64,000 nucleotides of DNA from Legionella busanensis (GTDB taxonomy: Bacteria > Pseudomonadota > Gammaproteobacteria > Legionellales > Legionellaceae), in NCBI RefSeq assembly GCF_900461525.1, contig NZ_UGOD01000001.1, forward strand, positions 248,001-312,000. The letters are read 5' to 3'. Positions 25,879-34,123 of this stretch are shown piece by piece. Every line of letters starts with the position of its first letter. The first letter of the stretch is position 1. The position numbers and the translations under genes were made by a program. The notes under the pieces are model-generated. The model was not told the origin of the DNA. It did no database searches and saw only the letters and a list, made by a program, of their open reading frames with translations.

Positions 25879-26679
25879 TCAATAACCAGAAGCTAATTTA
25901 AGAATAAGCTGGTTTTTTGATTTACAATCATATTTTTCCCGTAAGTTTTCAAAGTGTCTTTCTACGGTACGTCTTGAAATTCCAAGGAGAGATGCGGTCT
26001 CATCCGAAGTTTTTCCCCGTATATGCCACCATAATACTTCTTTTTCTCTTAGCGTTAAATGAGTGTTGTGATGAAAGCTTTTTTTATTAAAAGGAATGGC
26101 AAGAGTAATCGATTCTTTAATAAAGGCTGTACTCATGAGTTGCATAAACTCAAGTTGATTTGCAATTGAAAGTTTAGGCAAAAGAGGGCGGATTGAAGCT
26201 AATTGACTATCAAAATAGTTATTAAATTTAGACAACATATCAAGGTTGTTTAAATAAATATGATTTATATCTGGCTTATCTAAGGGCGCATCAAAGCAGT
26301 AGAATTTTAATACTTTATCCTTACTATTAAGAATCTCAAGTATGCGAAATGAATGGCCGAAATTAAAATCTTGCAACAATTTACCGGCATCCTTATAAGT
26401 TTCCTGCTCATTTTGCGGATAAGTATCTAAAAGATAGAACCCTTTTTTAGGATAAGATTTTAAAATATTTAGAGGTTTATTCTTAATAATGCCCTGTAAA
26501 ATACATTGATGTAAGTATTCATCATGACTGTCTAACCAAAAATAATTACCTGTTTCATCCGCTTCAATGTAACTAAAATGATTAATTCCTATCGCTTTAA
26601 ATAATACGGCGCATGTGTTTTTTACAAAATTAGTGTAATTAAGTAGGCGCAAAGGTTCATTTTCTAAGTTGATATGCAT
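25879..26679 (-). CDS. LuxR-type HTH regulator
   Basis: This 266-residue regulator has a C-terminal LuxR/GerE helix-turn-helix (LTLREKEVLWWHIRGKTSDETASLLGISRRTVERHFENLREKYDCKSK). The N-terminal 190 residues are a sensor domain without a recognisable phosphoacceptor or autoinducer motif. It is divergent from a second LuxR-type gene across a 734-bp AT-rich gap, and both proteins share a similar opening (a short N-terminal stretch, then FKAIGINHFSYI or FGFNYFQYL). They look like paralogues, of the type of the Legionella LpnR regulators. Direct targets are unknown. Confidence 0.85.
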   Translation of the reverse strand: MHINLENEPLRLLNYTNFVKNTCAVLFKAIGINHFSYIEADETGNYFWLDSHDEYLHQCILQGIIKNKPLNILKSYPKKGFYLLDTYPQNEQETYKDAGKLLQDFNFGHSFRILEILNSKDKVLKFYCFDAPLDKPDINHIYLNNLDMLSKFNNYFDSQLASIRPLLPKLSIANQLEFMQLMSTAFIKESITLAIPFNKKSFHHNTHLTLREKEVLWWHIRGKTSDETASLLGISRRTVERHFENLREKYDCKSKNQLILKLASGY

Positions 26680-27413
26680 TTTTAAATAAAATAATTAAAA
26701 TCAAATTAATTATATTGATTAAATATATTACATTAAATAAATATAATATTCAATATTTATACAACTACTTAGCCCGTAATTCTTTAATTATGTTATCTAT
26801 TAACAATTTTTTAAGGATATAAATAAATTTAGGGGTATAGAAATTTTTCGTTAATAACAAATTGTTACTCTTCCTGTTAGTAACAAAGAGCATTTATAGT
26901 AATAAAATTAATAAAAATTAAAGCAAGAAATAATAAGAATAAAACAACAATAATAACAATTATTGTCTCAAGGGTTACTTATAAAAATAAAAATGGTTAG
27001 TAAAATCGAAAAGGAAATTTTTAATAAAAATAAAACAATAAAAATAAGTAATAAGAATAAAACAATAAGAAAAAGAGATAGGGATGTTATTTACTAAAAT
27101 ATGATTTTATGGATTTAAGGTTGCTTATTTAATCAATAAAAATAATAAAGATTAAAGAAAAATTAAAAAAAATAAAATATGGATGTTCTAAATAGGTTAA
27201 ATTTATATCCCTATTTATTGACTCTTTAAACGAAAAGAAGAAAAACTAATAAAAACAATAAAGACTGCACTTTAAAGATAAGAATAAAACAAGGAAGTTA
27301 TTCCTTTTTAATCCAAAATTAATTAAGGCAAAATATTTGGCTAAAAGGTTACAACTTGAATACATAATTTAAGCTTGTTATTATTTGTTTAAGCTGTAAT
27401 AAAATCTTTATCA
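26680..27413. promoter_or_regulatory. Long AT-rich region between divergent luxR-type genes
   Basis: I see no gene in these 734 bp. The plus strand is strongly A-rich. The 15-mer ATAAGAATAAAACAA occurs three times exactly, at 26933-26947, 27051-27065 and 27278-27292, with shorter variants between. It could be a multi-site regulatory region for the two divergent regulators, a curved-DNA element, or simply decayed low-complexity sequence. Confidence 0.4.
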
Positions 27414-28187
27414 ATGTCCTTAAAAATTGATTTAAACCATCCAATCTTTTTACTAAAGAATAGAGTCTGCGAAGTTAGTAAAAATTTTTTAAATATATTT
27501 GGTTTTAATTATTTTCAGTATTTACGTTGTTTTGCTGATGGTTCTATAAATTGCCTCGTTACAGATACAAACTTATTTGAATATTTTCAGAAAATTGAAA
27601 ATGAGCCTGTTGTTTTTTCATCTTTTGGTAATGAACATATAAAATCTCATTCATATTGGTTTTTCTGGGATGAAGAGCTACCAAGTATGCCGGTGGAGAT
27701 TGCTCGAGAAAAATATAATTTCCATAATGGGATTACGTTGGTGAGGCGTAACAAAAATTATTACGACATGATTGCTGTAACGCTTCCTTATGAGCACCCA
27801 AATCCGGGTGCATTTTACCTCAATAAATTAAAAGCCATAGAACAATTTATTTTTGATTTTGAATTACAAAATAAAGAATTAATAACGTTATTGAATAAAA
27901 ATCCTTTAAGCCTTCCTACCGCTTATCGCGATGTGAATTACAAAGATATTTGCTTGCATCAAGATCGAATTACAGTAGAAGGAAAAACTAAATCGACCTA
28001 TATCACTACCCAAGAATTAACTTGCTTAAGGTTATGGTTACAAGGAGCAACACATAAACAGATTGCCAGGTGTCTCGATCTGTCACATCGAACCGTTGAG
28101 ACTTATTTAGTGAGGATTAAACAAAGGACAGAATTTTCCTCCTGGTCTGAAATAGAACGTATGTTATATTCTTGTTCTGCTGTTTAG
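27414..28187 (+). CDS. LuxR-type HTH regulator, divergent paralogue
   Basis: This 257-residue regulator has a C-terminal helix-turn-helix (TTQELTCLRLWLQGATHKQIARCLDLSHRTVETYLVRIKQRTEFSS) of the LuxR/GerE class and an N-terminal sensor domain of about 180 residues. It is divergent from the similar gene at 25879-26679 and is followed after 93 bp by a small NTF2-like protein on the same strand, which may be a target or partner. The ribosome site is weak; the ATG at 27414 is the first in frame. Confidence 0.85.
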   Translation: MSLKIDLNHPIFLLKNRVCEVSKNFLNIFGFNYFQYLRCFADGSINCLVTDTNLFEYFQKIENEPVVFSSFGNEHIKSHSYWFFWDEELPSMPVEIAREKYNFHNGITLVRRNKNYYDMIAVTLPYEHPNPGAFYLNKLKAIEQFIFDFELQNKELITLLNKNPLSLPTAYRDVNYKDICLHQDRITVEGKTKSTYITTQELTCLRLWLQGATHKQIARCLDLSHRTVETYLVRIKQRTEFSSWSEIERMLYSCSAV

Positions 28188-28280
28188 AAGATTTGCTAGA
28201 TGTAGGTATTTATAACGGACAGACAAAATAATTATATCTATTAAACTCTGCAAAAAGTAAAATTAATTTTGGAGAGTTTG

Positions 28281-28697
28281 ATGAAATTAGCTAAACCTGC
28301 CCAACATCTATTTGAACAATTTTGCGAAGGTTATGCCATGCGTGATTTATCTTTTACACTTAGCCTTTTTACAAAAGAAGCTAATGTTTGGGGATCAGGT
28401 CTTGACGAATATCGAGTAGGATCAAAGGAAATTGAAGAACAATTAACGAGAGATTGGAGCCAGTCGGAGAGCTCTAAAATAGAAGTCGTACGTTTTGTAC
28501 CGACACCTGATAATGCTTTGTGGGCTGCGGCAGTTTGTAATGCCCGAATTATAGTTGCTAATAAGAATTATTTATTTGAACATTTACGAGGTACTTTAAT
28601 TATTGAGCAAGATGAAGGTATTTGGAAAATAGCACACATGCATGCCTCTTTCCCTGACTACAGAAATGTAGAGAATAACTCTTTCCCAATTAATTAA
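28281..28697 (+). CDS. NTF2/SnoaL-like domain protein
   Basis: This 138-residue protein has the NTF2/SnoaL-like cone fold pattern (QLFEQFCEGYAMRDLSFTLSLFTKEANVWGSG with repeated aromatic strands, then GTLIIEQDEGIWKIAHMHAS). I chose the ATG at 28281 because GGAGAG precedes it; the frame is also open from a TTG at 28269. Such proteins may be enzymes or binding proteins, often for small molecules. It may be co-transcribed with the luxR-type gene 93 bp upstream. Confidence 0.72.
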   Translation: MKLAKPAQHLFEQFCEGYAMRDLSFTLSLFTKEANVWGSGLDEYRVGSKEIEEQLTRDWSQSESSKIEVVRFVPTPDNALWAAAVCNARIIVANKNYLFEHLRGTLIIEQDEGIWKIAHMHASFPDYRNVENNSFPIN

Positions 28698-28721
28698 CTT
28701 TGATTCAATTAGCAAGATAAA

Positions 28722-29520
28722 TTACCACCTGCCTTTACGCACAACCTTTTTTGCATAGATAAGGAATGTCTTTCCCGCGTAGGCGGGAATCCATGCAGAA
28801 ATTAGCTTCAGTGCTCATTGATGGATAGATCCCCGCCTACGCGGGGATGACAAAAGTGTTTGTAGTAGATGTAAAAGAATTTATAGAGGATAACATAGAC
28901 ATACTTTTGTTATATTTATTTCTCAAACACATAGAATGGATTCCCACCTGCCTTTACGCACAACCTTTTTTGCATGGATAAGGAATGTCTTTCCCGCGTA
29001 GGCGGGAATCCATGCAGAAATTAGCTTCAGTGCTCATTGATGGATAGATCCCCGCCTACGCGGGGATGACAAAAGTGTTTGTAGTAGATGTAAAAGAATT
29101 TATAGAGGATAACATAGACATACTTTTGTTATATTTATTTCTCAAACACATAGAATGGATTCTCACCTGCTTTTACGCACAACCTTTTTTGCATGGATAA
29201 GGAATGTCTTTCCCGCGTAGGCGGGAATCCATGCAGAAATTAGCCTCAGTGCTCATTGATGGGTAGATCCCCGCCTACGTGGGGATGACAAAAGTGTTTG
29301 TAGTAGATGTAAAAGAATTTATAGAGGATAACATAGACATACTTTTATTATATTTATTTCTCAAACACATAGAATGGATTCTCACCTGCTTTTACGCACA
29401 ACCTTTTTTGCATAGACAAGGAATGTCTTTCCCGCGTAGGCGGGAATCCATGCAGAAATTAGCTTCAGTGCTGATTGATGGATAGATCCTCGCCTACGCG
29501 GAGATGACAAAAGTATTTGT
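28722..29520. repeat. Tandem array of a 219-bp repeat, about 3.65 copies
   Basis: Four copies of the same unit start at equal spacing: the CAACCTTTTTTGCAT landmark lies at 28742, 28961, 29180 and 29399, exactly 219 bp apart. The last copy stops after about 140 bp. Copies differ by only a few substitutions. Each full unit holds two facing palindromic elements (CCCGCGTAGGCGGG at about 28774 and CCCCGCCTACGCGGGG at about 28832 in copy 1). They are G+C-rich in an AT-rich setting and can pair with each other or fold alone. This resembles dispersed palindromic repeats of Legionella and Coxiella genomes. Open frames inside it are repeat artefacts. The rest of 28698-29727 holds nothing I can support. 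Confidence 0.9.
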
Positions 29521-29727
29521 GCGGATGAAATTGTTTTGCAAACTAGCCTATTTCTTTTGTTATTTCCTGTAGACAGAAAGCTATTTTATAGTTAACTCTA
29601 AACTAGGCGTGGAGTTTGGGCTATTACCAAATTTAATTGAGCATTTTCCATTAAATTGAAGTATTCTTTCCTTTATTTTTATGTTTAAACAAATAAACAA
29701 AGTTAAGGTTATATAATAGTTATTTTT

Positions 29728-30612
29728 ATGAAAAATTCAGAATCTAGTGATTGCTACTTTATTTTTGGTTTCGGCTATACCGCCAAGTTTTTAGCAAAAG
29801 AGTTAATTAAGCGCAATTTCAAAGTCATTGGAACTACCCGTGATAAGCAAAAATTTTTAACTTATGATACACAGCCAAACTATTCTCTTATTAATTATCA
29901 ATTTGATGAAGTCTCAGCTTATTTAAAAGAAGCAACTCATCTTCTGATAAGCATTCCTCCAGTTCCAATGGTAGGTGATCCTGTATTGTCTGATTTTAAT
30001 AATTTAATTAAAGACAATAGGCATCATTTAAAATGGCTAGGTTATTTATCCTCAACCAGTGTGTACGGTGATCATCAAGGTGATTGGGTAGATGAAGAAT
30101 CAGTCTGCTTAGCGAAAGATACTCAAAGCACTTTAAGGTTAAATACTGAGAAAGCCTGGACGGCTTTTGCAAAGCAATATCAGCTACCACTACATATCTT
30201 TAGATTGGCCGGAATTTATGGACCAGGTAGAAATGCCATAAGTCGTATCAAGGCCGGAAAAAAATTAAGTATTTATAAAAGTGGGCAATTTTTTTCTAGA
30301 ATCCATGTCTCTGATATTGTATCAGTCTTACTAGCGTCATTAGAGTATCCTAAATCTTATTCAATTTATAATGTTGCTGATGATGAGCCAACTGCATCTC
30401 ATATTATTGACGCGTATGCTTGTAATTTGTTAAAGCAATCACCTTTGCCCCTTATCAATTATGAAGAAGCGAATCTCTCACCTTTTGAAAGACATTTTTA
30501 CACCAATAATCGTCGAGTAGCTAACGCTAAAATTAAAAATGAATTAAAAATTAAACTTAAGTACCCAACCTATCAAGAAGGACTCCAGCAGTTAATTACA
30601 GATAATTATTAA
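29728..30612 (+). CDS. NAD(P)-dependent epimerase/SDR-family protein (YeeZ-like)
   Basis: This 294-residue atypical short-chain dehydrogenase has an N-terminal Rossmann motif (FIFGFGYTAKFLAKEL, GxGxxA type) and later LSSTSVYGDHQGDWVDEES and FRLAGIYGPGRNAI, family hallmarks of nucleotide-sugar-epimerase relatives. It resembles YeeZ/YlbE-like proteins, whose substrates are unclear. It lacks the canonical YxxxK Lys spacing in an obvious form. It stands alone on the plus strand, convergent with the peptide locus on the other strand. Confidence 0.75.
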   Translation: MKNSESSDCYFIFGFGYTAKFLAKELIKRNFKVIGTTRDKQKFLTYDTQPNYSLINYQFDEVSAYLKEATHLLISIPPVPMVGDPVLSDFNNLIKDNRHHLKWLGYLSSTSVYGDHQGDWVDEESVCLAKDTQSTLRLNTEKAWTAFAKQYQLPLHIFRLAGIYGPGRNAISRIKAGKKLSIYKSGQFFSRIHVSDIVSVLLASLEYPKSYSIYNVADDEPTASHIIDAYACNLLKQSPLPLINYEEANLSPFERHFYTNNRRVANAKIKNELKIKLKYPTYQEGLQQLITDNY

Positions 30613-30672
30613 AATAGAAATCTTATTAAGAGTAGAGCATTTATTATAATATCTTCGAGCTAGTCTAGTTTA

Positions 30673-31860
30673 TCAATTACTTAAATACTCTCTATTTAAG
30701 TATAAAATTAATGCTAATAATAAACTATACATTAATCCTATTAATAAGGCGCAGGAAAAAAAAGTATCTGGAATTAGCGCCACTAACACTGTAATTAAGC
30801 AAATCACAATGATCTTCATTAAGCTTAGAAGTGAGGTTGCATCTATAATAAATAAATTAAAATTTTTAAATCCACGAGCAATAAAGTTAGGGTATAAAAC
30901 ACCTAATCCTAAAGAAGAAATAGCCATAGGTATAACAAAAGCTAAAATTGACTTAGCAGTAAACCAGCTGGCAATTAAAAAATTTACTGTACCCAGTAGA
31001 CTTATTATTAAGCCAATGTAAATCAAGTTTTTTGGTAAATATTTAACAAGCAGTATACTATTAAAGAGAGAACCTAAACTAAATAATAAACTTATTAAAG
31101 CTCCTATCCAGCCAAAGAGCCTAGTAGATACACCTAACTGTAGCTGTAAGATAAAAGAACTCATAATCAAATAACATACAATAATGCTTACACAAATAAT
31201 GGCATATATCATATGCATCATATAATATTTATTTTTTAGTAGAATTTTCATCTTTTTAAAAAAAACCTTTTTTTCTTTTTTGGGAGCGATAGTAATGTCT
31301 GGTAAAAACCTATAGCTAGATAATAAAAGTAAAAAAGCTAATATAAATAAAAATATAAAATTGCTTTGCCAACCATAAAGCTCCTGTAAGTATCCACCTA
31401 AAATTGGGGCTATAACATTAGCAGTTGTTAAAAAAAACACAGTATAAGAAACGAATATTCCTAATTTATTGGAAGGCAGAAGAAGATGAATAAGTGCAAT
31501 GATAATTGCTATAGAACCAAACCCCGCACCTATCCCCTGTAAAAACCTCAAAGTTAGAAAATAAGTTATATTAGTTGAAAAGATAATTAAAAGAGTAGAT
31601 AGTAAAAATATACTATTACAAATTAAAAAAGTATGACGATAATTTATTCCTCTATTAGTCCATCCATTTAAGAAAATAGAAAATCCAAATCCTAACATAA
31701 AATAAAAATAACTCAGCTGAATAGTATCACTGATAGTATTAAAAAATTGGATTAAAGCAGGCATAGAAGGAATATAAATATCCATTGCAAACTGGGCAAT
31801 CAATCCATTGGCAATAGCAAATATAATTAATTTATTTGGTGCTGATATAGTAATAGACAT
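30673..31860 (-). CDS. MFS exporter, Bcr/CflA type; last gene of peptide locus
   Basis: This major-facilitator transporter of 395 residues has about 12 membrane helices. The pattern (MDIYIPSMPALIQFF near the start, RFLQGIGAGFGSIAI in helix 4-5, a long central basic loop) matches the Bcr/CflA drug-efflux group. The ATG at 31860 is 28 bp after the methyltransferase stop. A longer frame from a GTG at 31926 would overlap the methyltransferase and its extra residues do not resemble an MFS N-terminus. Its position as last gene of the unit at 33833-30673 suggests it exports the product; drug efflux is the alternative. Confidence 0.85.
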   Translation of the reverse strand: MSITISAPNKLIIFAIANGLIAQFAMDIYIPSMPALIQFFNTISDTIQLSYFYFMLGFGFSIFLNGWTNRGINYRHTFLICNSIFLLSTLLIIFSTNITYFLTLRFLQGIGAGFGSIAIIIALIHLLLPSNKLGIFVSYTVFFLTTANVIAPILGGYLQELYGWQSNFIFLFILAFLLLLSSYRFLPDITIAPKKEKKVFFKKMKILLKNKYYMMHMIYAIICVSIIVCYLIMSSFILQLQLGVSTRLFGWIGALISLLFSLGSLFNSILLVKYLPKNLIYIGLIISLLGTVNFLIASWFTAKSILAFVIPMAISSLGLGVLYPNFIARGFKNFNLFIIDATSLLSLMKIIVICLITVLVALIPDTFFSCALLIGLMYSLLLALILYLNREYLSN

Positions 31861-31888
31861 TTTAATTTTTATCTTAAGTATTAATAAA

Positions 31889-32581
31889 TTATTTCCTAAT
31901 AATAACAACAACTTGTCCGGGTTCACTGATAAAGTTATTATTTATTCTGTGCTTAATTTGTTTCAATTCCCATAATAAATAGTGATTTTCCTGTAATTGA
32001 GTTATATATTGCTGTTGTATTTTGAAAAATTCTTCTATATTTAGCTCATTAATAAAAAGCTCATAATAGACTTCAATGCCAGAAATTTCATGAGTGATGG
32101 CATTAATGATTTCACCTGCACTAAGCCCTTCACGATGAAAATAACCTAGGCTCTGATGTAGCTTTTTACACCAGGCAGCTAACGACGCGCTAAGTTGTTG
32201 GGAATAAATAGTTTTATCATACCAAGGGTCAACTACAATTACGCCATATTTAGCGACCCTTAGAGCTTCTGCCAAAGCATCTTCTGGGTTAGGTATATGA
32301 TGTAGAGAATTAGCGACTAAAACCCAACTAAAATTATCATTCGCATAAGTTAAAAGTCTGGCATCGCCTATTTCAACACTAATATTTGCTTGACGTAATT
32401 TCTCTACATAAGGCTCATAAAGATCAATACCATAAACTTTCATAAAATATTTATTTTTTAAATAGATTAATTTTTTGCCATCACCACAACCTACTTCAAG
32501 TAAGGAATGAGCTTTTGGTTTTAAATTTATTATTCTTTCAACAAGTTTCTTTTCAAGGGTTGATAGTTTTGGAAAAGACAT
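31889..32581 (-). CDS. SAM-dependent methyltransferase in peptide locus
   Basis: This class I methyltransferase of 230 residues has motif I LLEVGCGDGKKL near residue 30, motif II-like VYGIDLYEPYVEKL and a motif IV region WVLVANSLHHIPNPEDALAEALRV. I chose the ATG at 32581, preceded by GGAGAG; it overlaps the HExxH gene end by 29 bp, so they are likely translationally coupled. The substrate cannot be told from the sequence. Its position between the HExxH protein and the exporter suggests it methylates the modified peptide or a related small molecule. Confidence 0.85.
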   Translation of the reverse strand: MSFPKLSTLEKKLVERIINLKPKAHSLLEVGCGDGKKLIYLKNKYFMKVYGIDLYEPYVEKLRQANISVEIGDARLLTYANDNFSWVLVANSLHHIPNPEDALAEALRVAKYGVIVVDPWYDKTIYSQQLSASLAAWCKKLHQSLGYFHREGLSAGEIINAITHEISGIEVYYELFINELNIEEFFKIQQQYITQLQENHYLLWELKQIKHRINNNFISEPGQVVVIIRK

Positions 32582-33620
32582 TTTTGCTCTCCAAGTTAAG
32601 TGAGTGTAAAAACGCCGCGCCAAATTCAGTTAATTTAGCATGTTTTAAAAGGATTTCTTCACCCTGTTTAAATTTAATATGATATGCATTTAAACGGTCC
32701 TGATAAAAATAAGGCAAGTCTCGAATGGGTCGATTCGAATAATTTTCATGATGGCCACTATGTTTAATATCTATTAAATAATCTTCTGCTAATCTATACA
32801 TGACAATTAATCTAAAAAAGACAAAATGTGCATGAAAAATTCCCTTTAAAGGTCGTAATACATTTCGTGCTGGAGAATGATATAGTTCAGTAGAATTTAG
32901 AATTATTGGGTCTATGGTCATCAATAAATTTAGAAACACATGAGATGTTTCATGGATTATACTGTCAAAAAAATATAAAAATTGTTGTTCTTCAGAATCA
33001 AGCAATTTATAGCGAAGGATAATCATGCCAAAATACTTTAAACTCGTTGCTGCTGTAGCAAAAAAAATTCCTTTCGATATATGTAATACTGCGAGTATTT
33101 CTTGAATTTCGTTATACAATTTTTTATTTGTTTTCTTAATAACACTAAATACTTTAGCTATTTGTTTTTTAGCTAAATCATATTCAGTAGTTGAAAGTTG
33201 CTCAAATGTTTCAATTTTATTAGATACAGACCGAACATAATTTAGTTGGTTCTCTATAATTGGGTTATTTTGATCATTATCAATCAGAAATTCTTGTATA
33301 TAAAAATTATCAATACTGAATTCATTTAATAAATGACAGAGATTATCAACTTCATCCTTCTTTTGGCCATAAAGAGCTTCTAAAACAGAGTAGTAATAAA
33401 AATACAGCATAGGAGAGAAATGTTTATTAACATCTAAACTGTTTATCTTTTTTAAAAGCAAATTGAAATTTGCGTTAAGTCCCTTCTCTGCGGCAAGAAT
33501 AAGCTCCAAAAAACTTTTCCTTGTTCGTTTTCTAAGGTAACAATGCATAACCTTTATATGGGTTTTGCCCATAAAAGGTTGCATTGGAAGTGTGTATAAT
33601 AATTTTTGGTTAATAGTCAT
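32553..33620 (-). CDS. HExxH-motif putative peptide-modification protein
   Basis: This 355-residue cytosolic protein has a metal-binding HETSH at residues 223-227 and, after a spacer, YHSPARNVLRPLKGIFHAHFVFFR (about 247-270). An HExxH motif followed by a Y-S-P-x-R...RPL-x-G-x-xHAxFVFxR pattern is the signature, as I recall it, of the HEXXH putative peptide-modification family (TIGR04267 type) found in RiPP-like loci; some relatives are reported to be iron-dependent hydroxylases rather than proteases. The N-terminal half is helical. It starts 66 bp after the small peptide gene, with an AGGA ribosome site. I am fairly sure of the motif and less sure of the family name. Confidence 0.72.
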   Translation of the reverse strand: MTINQKLLYTLPMQPFMGKTHIKVMHCYLRKRTRKSFLELILAAEKGLNANFNLLLKKINSLDVNKHFSPMLYFYYYSVLEALYGQKKDEVDNLCHLLNEFSIDNFYIQEFLIDNDQNNPIIENQLNYVRSVSNKIETFEQLSTTEYDLAKKQIAKVFSVIKKTNKKLYNEIQEILAVLHISKGIFFATAATSLKYFGMIILRYKLLDSEEQQFLYFFDSIIHETSHVFLNLLMTIDPIILNSTELYHSPARNVLRPLKGIFHAHFVFFRLIVMYRLAEDYLIDIKHSGHHENYSNRPIRDLPYFYQDRLNAYHIKFKQGEEILLKHAKLTEFGAAFLHSLNLESKNVFSKTINP

Positions 33621-33686
33621 ATGTTATTCCTGTAAGAATTATACAACTGTAACCAAGTTTAATTTTAACTATAGCTCGCTCATATC

Positions 33687-33833
33687 TTATGCAGGCGCTT
33701 GTACTGTAGGTATTTTATCTGCGCCGTCTTTGACAGTATTAGAGGGAACTTTAAATGCCGAACGTTGCTCTGACAATGATTCATTAAGCCTTTTCTTAGA
33801 CTCACCTTGGTTATGCTTTGCTCTTTTATTCAT
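33687..33833 (-). CDS. Putative 48-residue precursor peptide of RiPP-like locus
   Basis: This small gene has an ATG at 33833, an AGGGG ribosome site 6 bases upstream and a TAA stop at 33687, giving 48 residues. The peptide starts MNKRAKHNQGESKKRL, is charged and hydrophilic for its first 25 residues (leader-like), then has FKVPSNTVKDGADKIP, and ends TVQAPA. It has no Cys and no signal peptide. It sits 66 bp before the HExxH gene on the same strand. The combination of short charged peptide plus modification enzyme, methyltransferase and exporter is what marks it as a precursor. The core is likely in the last 20 residues, where Asp, Pro and Thr are available for modification. It is not similar to any peptide I know. 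Confidence 0.6.
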   Translation of the reverse strand: MNKRAKHNQGESKKRLNESLSEQRSAFKVPSNTVKDGADKIPTVQAPA

Positions 33834-33917
33834 AATAAACCCCTAAAAAGATAAAACAAATAAGCAGAACTTAATCTACTTAATTATGATTATAGACTAT
33901 GAGTTTTCTTAAGGTTT
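33834..33917 (-). promoter_or_regulatory. Candidate promoter of the peptide locus
   Basis: On the minus strand a perfect TATAAT (33894-33889) lies about 55 bases before the peptide ATG. CTTAAG (33913-33908), a PmrA-like half-site followed by AAAAC as in the omptin box, overlaps the -35 area, but the second half is only TCATAG (3 of 6 match) and no good TTGACA is seen. This may indicate activator-dependent control. The remainder of 33918-34123 has no gene; see the inverted repeat at 34033. Confidence 0.4.
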
Positions 33918-34032
33918 AGTTAGCGAAATTAATTTCAGAACCACTATCTTTAATATTTTCATAACTACTTGAATTTAAATTAGTAATAAAGAATAAATAA
34001 TTAAAATTTAACTAAGAGGAGATTAAATGAAT

Positions 34033-34066
34033 AACACTGAGCTATAGCAATATATAGCTCAATGTT
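34033..34066 (-). terminator. Inverted repeat after the SdbC-like gene
   Basis: AACACTGAGCTATA (34033-34046) faces TATAGCTCAATGTT (34053-34066), a 14-bp stem with one mismatch and a 6-base loop, 58 bp beyond the stop of the minus-strand lipase gene. No clear T tract follows, so termination is likely but not certain. A 6-codon frame after GAGGAGATTAA on the plus strand overlaps the stem and is probably not a gene. Confidence 0.4.
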
Positions 34067-34123
34067 AATAATTAAATAAGTAAAAATAGCCTAATATTAT
34101 TTTAAATATTATGTAATAAATAG

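Noticed and set aside
29279-29485. Open frame inside the 219-bp repeat array
   Set aside because: It spans repeat units and palindromes; the frame arises from repetition and shows no protein-like features.
28722-29520. CRISPR array
   Set aside because: Units are 219 bp with near-identical full-length copies, not short repeats with unique spacers, and no cas genes are present.
31860-31926. GTG start giving a longer MFS protein
   Set aside because: The extra residues overlap the methyltransferase end and do not look like an MFS N-terminus; ATG at 31860 is preferred.
33565-33846. Plus-strand open frame of 93 residues across the peptide gene
   Set aside because: It lies opposite the candidate precursor gene and HExxH start, has no plausible ribosome site or family resemblance, and is a shadow of the minus-strand genes.
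34027-34047. Six-codon leader peptide after GAGGAG
   Set aside because: It overlaps a hairpin and no plus-strand gene follows, so an attenuator role is unsupported.
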